Below are positions 60,121 through 64,000 of a stretch of 64,000 nt of DNA, in pieces (position 1 is the stretch's first letter; the number at the start of each line of letters is the position of its first letter). Source of the stretch: Gemmatimonadaceae bacterium (GTDB lineage Bacteria; Gemmatimonadota; Gemmatimonadetes; Gemmatimonadales; Gemmatimonadaceae); contig JADZCT010000020.1 of NCBI GenBank assembly GCA_020851455.1, positions 248,001 through 312,000 of the forward strand, in the 5' to 3' direction. Both the position numbers and the translations under genes were made by a program. Below the pieces are notes generated by a model. It ran no database searches, was not told the origin of the DNA, and saw only the letters and a program-made list of their open reading frames with translations.

Positions 60121-61476
60121 GTGACGGCGACAGAACCGACGCTTTCCATGCCTGCGTGCAAACACGTGCCGCGGCCATACACCGGCCCTTCGAGGGCCGA
60201 GGTGCTGGCGGCGCGCCAGCAGTACACCAACCCCGCGATCTTCACGATCTACAGGGATCCGTTGATGATCGTCGAAGGGCACATGCAGTATCTCTGGGAC
60301 GAAACCGGCAGCCGGTACCTGGACTGCCTTGGCGGGATTGCGACCGTGGGCATAGGTCACGGGCATCCGGAATACGTGAAGCGGGTGAGCGACCAGCTTT
60401 CCTCGCTCGGCCATGCCACGACTATCTACCTCCATCCGAACTTCTCGATGCTGGCGAAGAAGCTGGCATCGAAGATGCCGGCTGGGCTGGAAGTCGCGTA
60501 CTTCGTGAACAGCGGAACGGAGGCCAACGAGCTTGCGGTCGCGATGGCGCGGCTGCACACTGGCGCAAGCGACGTGATAACCGTGCGCCACGGGTATCAT
60601 GGGGGCTCCGCGGCGGCGATGGGGCTCACGGGCTTGTCCACATGGAAGTACGCGATCGAGGGCGGTGGCCGGGTTCACCACGCAATCAACCCTGACCCCT
60701 ATCGCTCGCCGTTCAGCGGAACGCCGGAAGAGGTCGCCAGCAAGGCGGCAGCCGACGTGCGCGACATCATCCGGACGGCCACACCGGGAAAAATCGCTGC
60801 ATTCATGTGCGAGCCGATCCAGGGGGCGGGCGGCGTCACCATGGGCGCGCCGAACTACCTGAAGGAAGCGTACGCGCACGCGCGCGCGGCCGGCGGGCTC
60901 TGCATTGCGGACGAGGTCCAGTCGGGCTTTGGCCGCACGGGCGAGCACTACTGGGGGTTCGAGCACTATGGAGTGGTGCCCGACATCGTGACTACGGCCA
61001 AGAGCCTTGGCAATGGCGCGCCGATCGCGGCGGTGACGACCCGGATGGAAATTGCAAGGTCGCTGGTCGGACACACGCACTTCAGCACGTTCGGCGGCAA
61101 TCCTGTTTCGATGGCCGCGGGACTGGCGGTGATGGATATCATTGACGGAGAAGGCATGCAGGCGAACAGCAAGGCGCGGGGCGCGCAGTTCCGCGCCGGG
61201 TTCGAGAAGCTGTGCAGGTCGCACGCGCTGGTAGGCGACGTCCGCGGGATGGGGCTGATGATTGGTGTCGAGCTGGTGGCGGACCGCGCCACCCGCGAGC
61301 CGGCGAAACAGGCGACGAACGATTTCCTCGAAGCGACCCGGGAGATGGGCGTGCTGGTTGGAAAGGGCGGACTCGATGGCAACGTGATCCGAATCAAGCC
61401 GCCGATGTGCATTACCGCGGCTGACGTGGATTTCGCGCTCGATGTTTTCGGGCGGAGTCTCGCGGCGATAGCGTAA
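60121..61476 (+). CDS. Class III PLP aminotransferase (AGXT2-like)
   Basis: 451 residues from GTG 60121 (GAGG within 10-14 bases upstream). Substrate-region segments YLDCLGGIATVGIGHGHPEY and FVNSGTEANELAVAMAR (PLP phosphate site), ITVRHGYHGGSAAAMG-type loop, CIADEVQSGFGRTGEHYWGFE (Asp contacting the pyridine N) and TTAKSLGNGAPIAAV with the Schiff-base Lys. The overall closeness is to alanine-glyoxylate/beta-alanine-type omega aminotransferases. It lies about 80 bp after the FMN reductase; a strong hairpin follows. Confidence 0.92.
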   Translation: MTATEPTLSMPACKHVPRPYTGPSRAEVLAARQQYTNPAIFTIYRDPLMIVEGHMQYLWDETGSRYLDCLGGIATVGIGHGHPEYVKRVSDQLSSLGHATTIYLHPNFSMLAKKLASKMPAGLEVAYFVNSGTEANELAVAMARLHTGASDVITVRHGYHGGSAAAMGLTGLSTWKYAIEGGGRVHHAINPDPYRSPFSGTPEEVASKAAADVRDIIRTATPGKIAAFMCEPIQGAGGVTMGAPNYLKEAYAHARAAGGLCIADEVQSGFGRTGEHYWGFEHYGVVPDIVTTAKSLGNGAPIAAVTTRMEIARSLVGHTHFSTFGGNPVSMAAGLAVMDIIDGEGMQANSKARGAQFRAGFEKLCRSHALVGDVRGMGLMIGVELVADRATREPAKQATNDFLEATREMGVLVGKGGLDGNVIRIKPPMCITAADVDFALDVFGRSLAAIA

Positions 61477-61505
61477 GGCCCGCCGGTTTCACCCCCGACA
61501 GGCGA

Positions 61506-61540
61506 GAAGCCCCCAGCCCGGACAACGGGCTGGGGGCTTC
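61506..61540. terminator. Bidirectional-type GC hairpin between convergent genes
   Basis: GAAGCCCCCAGCCCG and CGGGCTGGGGGCTTC form a perfect 15-bp stem with loop GACAA, placed between the aminotransferase stop (61476) and the M14 stop (61564). The T tract is absent (GGTCCTTCTG follows), but position and stability fit transcript ends. Confidence 0.75.
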
Positions 61541-61563
61541 GGTCCTTCTGACGTCGCGCCGTG

Positions 61564-64000
61564 CTAAGGCGTCGTGGACTTCCCTGCGTCGAGGTCGTTC
61601 CAGTTCATGATGGCGTTGAAGCCCAGGATATACGTGCCTTGGGTCTGCCAGCGCCAGTACGGCCTGATCGCGAATGACACGACATGGCCATTGCCAATGG
61701 GCGTATCAACGAGCTGCGCGCGATTCGAAAGCGCAGCGCCGCCGGCGAGGCCGCCGGAGAGCAGCATCTGCGTCGTGTCGGACGGGAAGCGCATGATGAC
61801 GCGCGGTGCTGCGCCCTGGCCGGCTCCGCCTCGCCCGCCACCGAACCCGCCGAACCCGCCGAACCCGCCGCCCCGGCCGGCGCCGGGCTCGGGTGGCGGC
61901 GTGACCGTAACGCCACCGATCGTGATGGTCGAGACCGGCGGCGCACTTGCCATCGGCTGGGTGTTCTGCCCGAACCCGCCGCCGCCCCGGCCGCCGCCAA
62001 AGGCACCGGCTCCGCCGCCGCCAGTGCTCAGGACCGGTCCCTGGTTGAAGTACACGGCCATGTCGGGCGCGTTGAGGCCGTAAACCAGCGGGCTCTTGCG
62101 ATCCGCGATCAGGCCGCGGAGGATCGTGCCGCGCGCGAAGAGCGCGGTCGGCTGTTCGACGGTGAGCCCGGGCGTGAGATTGTAGTCCGGGAAGAGCGTG
62201 GACGTGGCGCCCTCTGTGATGAGCGTGCCGCCGTCCTGCACGAACTTGTAAAGGTTCATCAGCCCCTGGACGCCCATGCCGCCACGGATGTCGTCGGTCG
62301 AATCAGGGAATCCGAGCGCCGGGAACTCCTTGGTGGACTTGTAGGGAATGGGCTTGGATCCACCCGTCACGCCCGCCACTATTGACTGCGCCGTGCCGCT
62401 GACGTGCGGATAGATCACCACGTCATAGTTCTGGCGCAGGTTGGGCATGTTGGCGAGTTCCTTGTCGCCGGTGTAGGTGAACGGAATTCCATACGCCTCG
62501 AGCGACGCTCGCACCCACCCTTCGTCCTGCGTGCGGTTCCAGCTATGCAGGTAGAGGATGCGCGGGATGTCGAGGTCGTGCGTCTTCACCGTTGGCGCCG
62601 ACGCGACTGCCCAGCCCGAGAGGCCGAGGTCCTTGAGGGCAGTGCCGATCCGGGCTGCGTCGGCATTCTGGATCACGATCGAGCCGGCGCGGAAGTTGTG
62701 CCCGGACACGCTGAAATCGTCTTCGGCGGCCGCCATCTTCACGTCCTTCAGCTTGTAGCGGAACGCCGCGATGTTGTTGTCGCCGGAATGCTCGACGACG
62801 ATCACCGATCCGCTGCCGCTGAGGCCGCCAGGCGCCGTGACAGGCCCCTTGAGCGCGGTCATCGGCTGGGTGAGGAGCGACTTGTCGCCGACGGGCTGGA
62901 TCACGATGTCACGCATGTACTGGAACGTCCAGCCGGTGTCGTCGTACGGGCTCGGGTTGGCGGTCGAGAAGCGCTGGACTGCGAAGTACATATCGGCGAC
63001 GGTGCGGAACGGCTGGTCGCCGCGAATGATGTAGTCGCCCTTCCTAACGCTGACGTTGCCGGCGGTGAAGTCGGCGTTTGCCGCGTGGAACTCGACGCCC
63101 TGCAGCATCAGTTCATTGACCGCATCCGCCGCGTCCGCCTTCCGGCGCTGCGTGGCAGGGATCACCCATCCTACCGTCGGGCCGCTCCTGCCCTTGTCCA
63201 CGGCCCGCTTGTTCTTCATCCAGTAGTTCTCGAGCCAGAACTCCCTGTTCTTGGCGACGTGCTGCAGCGCAAAGAGCAGCGCTGACTGCTGAATGTTGGT
63301 GTTGTTGCGCGGGCCCCACGGAATCGGCCCTATGGTCGGGTTCGGCCGGAACCACTCGCGGCTCTGGACGGTCATCACCGTGGACGTGTCGGGGCCGTAG
63401 CTCTGCACTTCGTAGAATCGGCCCATCGCGTTGTGGGTGTGGGCCATGAAGAACATGTAGTTCGGCGTCCACCCATCGTAGAAGCCGTACGTCCACACGC
63501 CGGGCACGCTGCGCTTGGTCATCTCGATCACGTCATTCTCAGCGAGCGTCCACCACTCATTCACCGTGATGGCGTCAACCTGCTCGTTGTACGGGCCCGT
63601 GCCGGTGGATGCGTAGAGCAGCGTCTGCGCTTCGTGCAGGTCGTGCATGATCGGCGGATTCCACTCGAGCTCGAACTTCTGCAGGTTCTTCGTGAGGGCG
63701 AGCATCTGCCCCATGCCGTCACGGTTGTTGTCGTGCTGGACGTACTTGCCCCAGTACATGAGCGGCAGCGTGCCGTCGCCCGGCGCGCGCAGCTTGTTGA
63801 AGTAGTAGTTGTCCACCATCTTGTCGCGCCCGTCGGGCTCGACCACCGGCGTGATCATCGTGATCACGTTGTTCCGGATGTTCTGGATGAACGGGGTCTC
63901 TTCCACGACCAGCCGGTAAGCGAGCTCCATCAGCATCTGCGGGCCGCCGCGCTCGGGTGAGTGCATTCCGCTGAGCACCCAGTAGATCGGCTTGCCGGTC
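61564..64000 (-). CDS. M14-family zinc carboxypeptidase, N terminus outside window
   Basis: The C-terminal 812 residues are visible; the 5' end lies beyond 64000. The frame enters at TGKPIYWVLSGMHSPERGG, whose HxxE supplies the first two zinc ligands. The later His is in PPIMHDLHEAQTLLY, and GNYVQHDNNRDG-type sequence (here KYVQHDNNRDGMGQML) lies between. A large C-terminal part (about 400 residues) contains Gly-rich tracts (GGGGAGAFGGGRGGGGFGQ at about 61970-62035; GAGRGGGFGGFGGFGGGRGG at about 61815-61890). Probably exported and cutting C-terminal residues; the signal peptide would lie off the window. Confidence 0.93.
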   Translation of the reverse strand, partial: TGKPIYWVLSGMHSPERGGPQMLMELAYRLVVEETPFIQNIRNNVITMITPVVEPDGRDKMVDNYYFNKLRAPGDGTLPLMYWGKYVQHDNNRDGMGQMLALTKNLQKFELEWNPPIMHDLHEAQTLLYASTGTGPYNEQVDAITVNEWWTLAENDVIEMTKRSVPGVWTYGFYDGWTPNYMFFMAHTHNAMGRFYEVQSYGPDTSTVMTVQSREWFRPNPTIGPIPWGPRNNTNIQQSALLFALQHVAKNREFWLENYWMKNKRAVDKGRSGPTVGWVIPATQRRKADAADAVNELMLQGVEFHAANADFTAGNVSVRKGDYIIRGDQPFRTVADMYFAVQRFSTANPSPYDDTGWTFQYMRDIVIQPVGDKSLLTQPMTALKGPVTAPGGLSGSGSVIVVEHSGDNNIAAFRYKLKDVKMAAAEDDFSVSGHNFRAGSIVIQNADAARIGTALKDLGLSGWAVASAPTVKTHDLDIPRILYLHSWNRTQDEGWVRASLEAYGIPFTYTGDKELANMPNLRQNYDVVIYPHVSGTAQSIVAGVTGGSKPIPYKSTKEFPALGFPDSTDDIRGGMGVQGLMNLYKFVQDGGTLITEGATSTLFPDYNLTPGLTVEQPTALFARGTILRGLIADRKSPLVYGLNAPDMAVYFNQGPVLSTGGGGAGAFGGGRGGGGFGQNTQPMASAPPVSTITIGGVTVTPPPEPGAGRGGGFGGFGGFGGGRGGAGQGAAPRVIMRFPSDTTQMLLSGGLAGGAALSNRAQLVDTPIGNGHVVSFAIRPYWRWQTQGTYILGFNAIMNWNDLDAGKSTTP

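Noticed and set aside
59818-61224. 468-codon minus-strand open frame
   Set aside because: Antisense to the aminotransferase with complete PLP motifs.
1-64000. CRISPR array, IS element, phage or integron
   Set aside because: No regularly spaced direct repeats, transposase, integrase or phage genes were seen; the only tandem repeat is the 12-bp one in cusC.

Overview
The window is high-GC, densely coded bacterial DNA with many four-base gene overlaps. I see no plasmid, phage, IS, CRISPR or rRNA signature. The repertoire fits a Gemmatimonadota-like, or at least Gram-negative, aerobic chemoheterotroph. It includes many exported peptidases (M14, M20, M28, S9, S10), an exported DUF5916 protein, secreted amidohydrolases, a GSIII-type glutamine synthetase, a MqnD-like menaquinone enzyme and RND/TolC tripartite pumps that require an outer membrane. 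The taxonomic call is inference from gene content, because the only RNA gene here is a tRNA.

Layout. 1-5.4 kb: a multidrug-type RND operon on the minus strand (TolC, adaptor, pump; the pump runs off the left edge). 5.5-7.1 kb: a MqnD-like protein and a zinc-ribbon membrane protein. 7.2-10.8 kb: two different glutamine synthetases (GSI-alpha and GSIII) placed tail to tail. 10.8-11.55 kb: the only long non-coding stretch, ending with tRNA-Cys and a strong terminator. 11.56-15.9 kb: an amidase translationally coupled to a lipoprotein with three domains (cyanophycinase-like, dead beta-lactamase-like, BNR/Ycf48 propeller). 16-24.9 kb: a Sco-type copper chaperone with a glycosidase-like protein, a GH20 hexosaminidase with a rhomboid protease, and a divergent M28-M20-nitrilase operon. 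25-30.2 kb: a Tat-exported Gfo/Idh/MocA oxidoreductase, a lipoprotein of a little-studied family, and a beta-helix/PA14 secreted protein. 30.2-33.5 kb: MarR and YceI genes sharing a palindromic operator, an exported amidohydrolase and a DinB protein. 33.5-43.3 kb: two beta-oxidation enzymes (thiolase and a FadN-like bifunctional protein) around a coupled MscS-like/antiporter/antiporter operon and an M28 peptidase. 43.4-48 kb: exported DUF5916 and S9 peptidase. 48.1-56 kb: a copper/silver efflux island (CusA, CusB, CusC, a His/Met/Cys-rich small protein) with a divergent TSUP transporter. 56.2-64 kb: an S10 peptidase, a DHA2 drug exporter, an FMN reductase, a class III aminotransferase and an M14 carboxypeptidase cut by the right edge.

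How the genes fit together. The theme is scavenging: exported peptidases, glycosidases and amidohydrolases feed on polymers, two glutamine synthetases handle nitrogen, thiolase and FadN handle fatty acids, and two RND systems protect the cell. The most unusual items are the three-domain lipoprotein coupled to an amidase, glycine/arginine-rich inserts that recur in unrelated exported proteins, a 12-bp tandem repeat inside the CusC signal peptide, and the MarR/YceI operator pair, where marR may be read from a leaderless mRNA.
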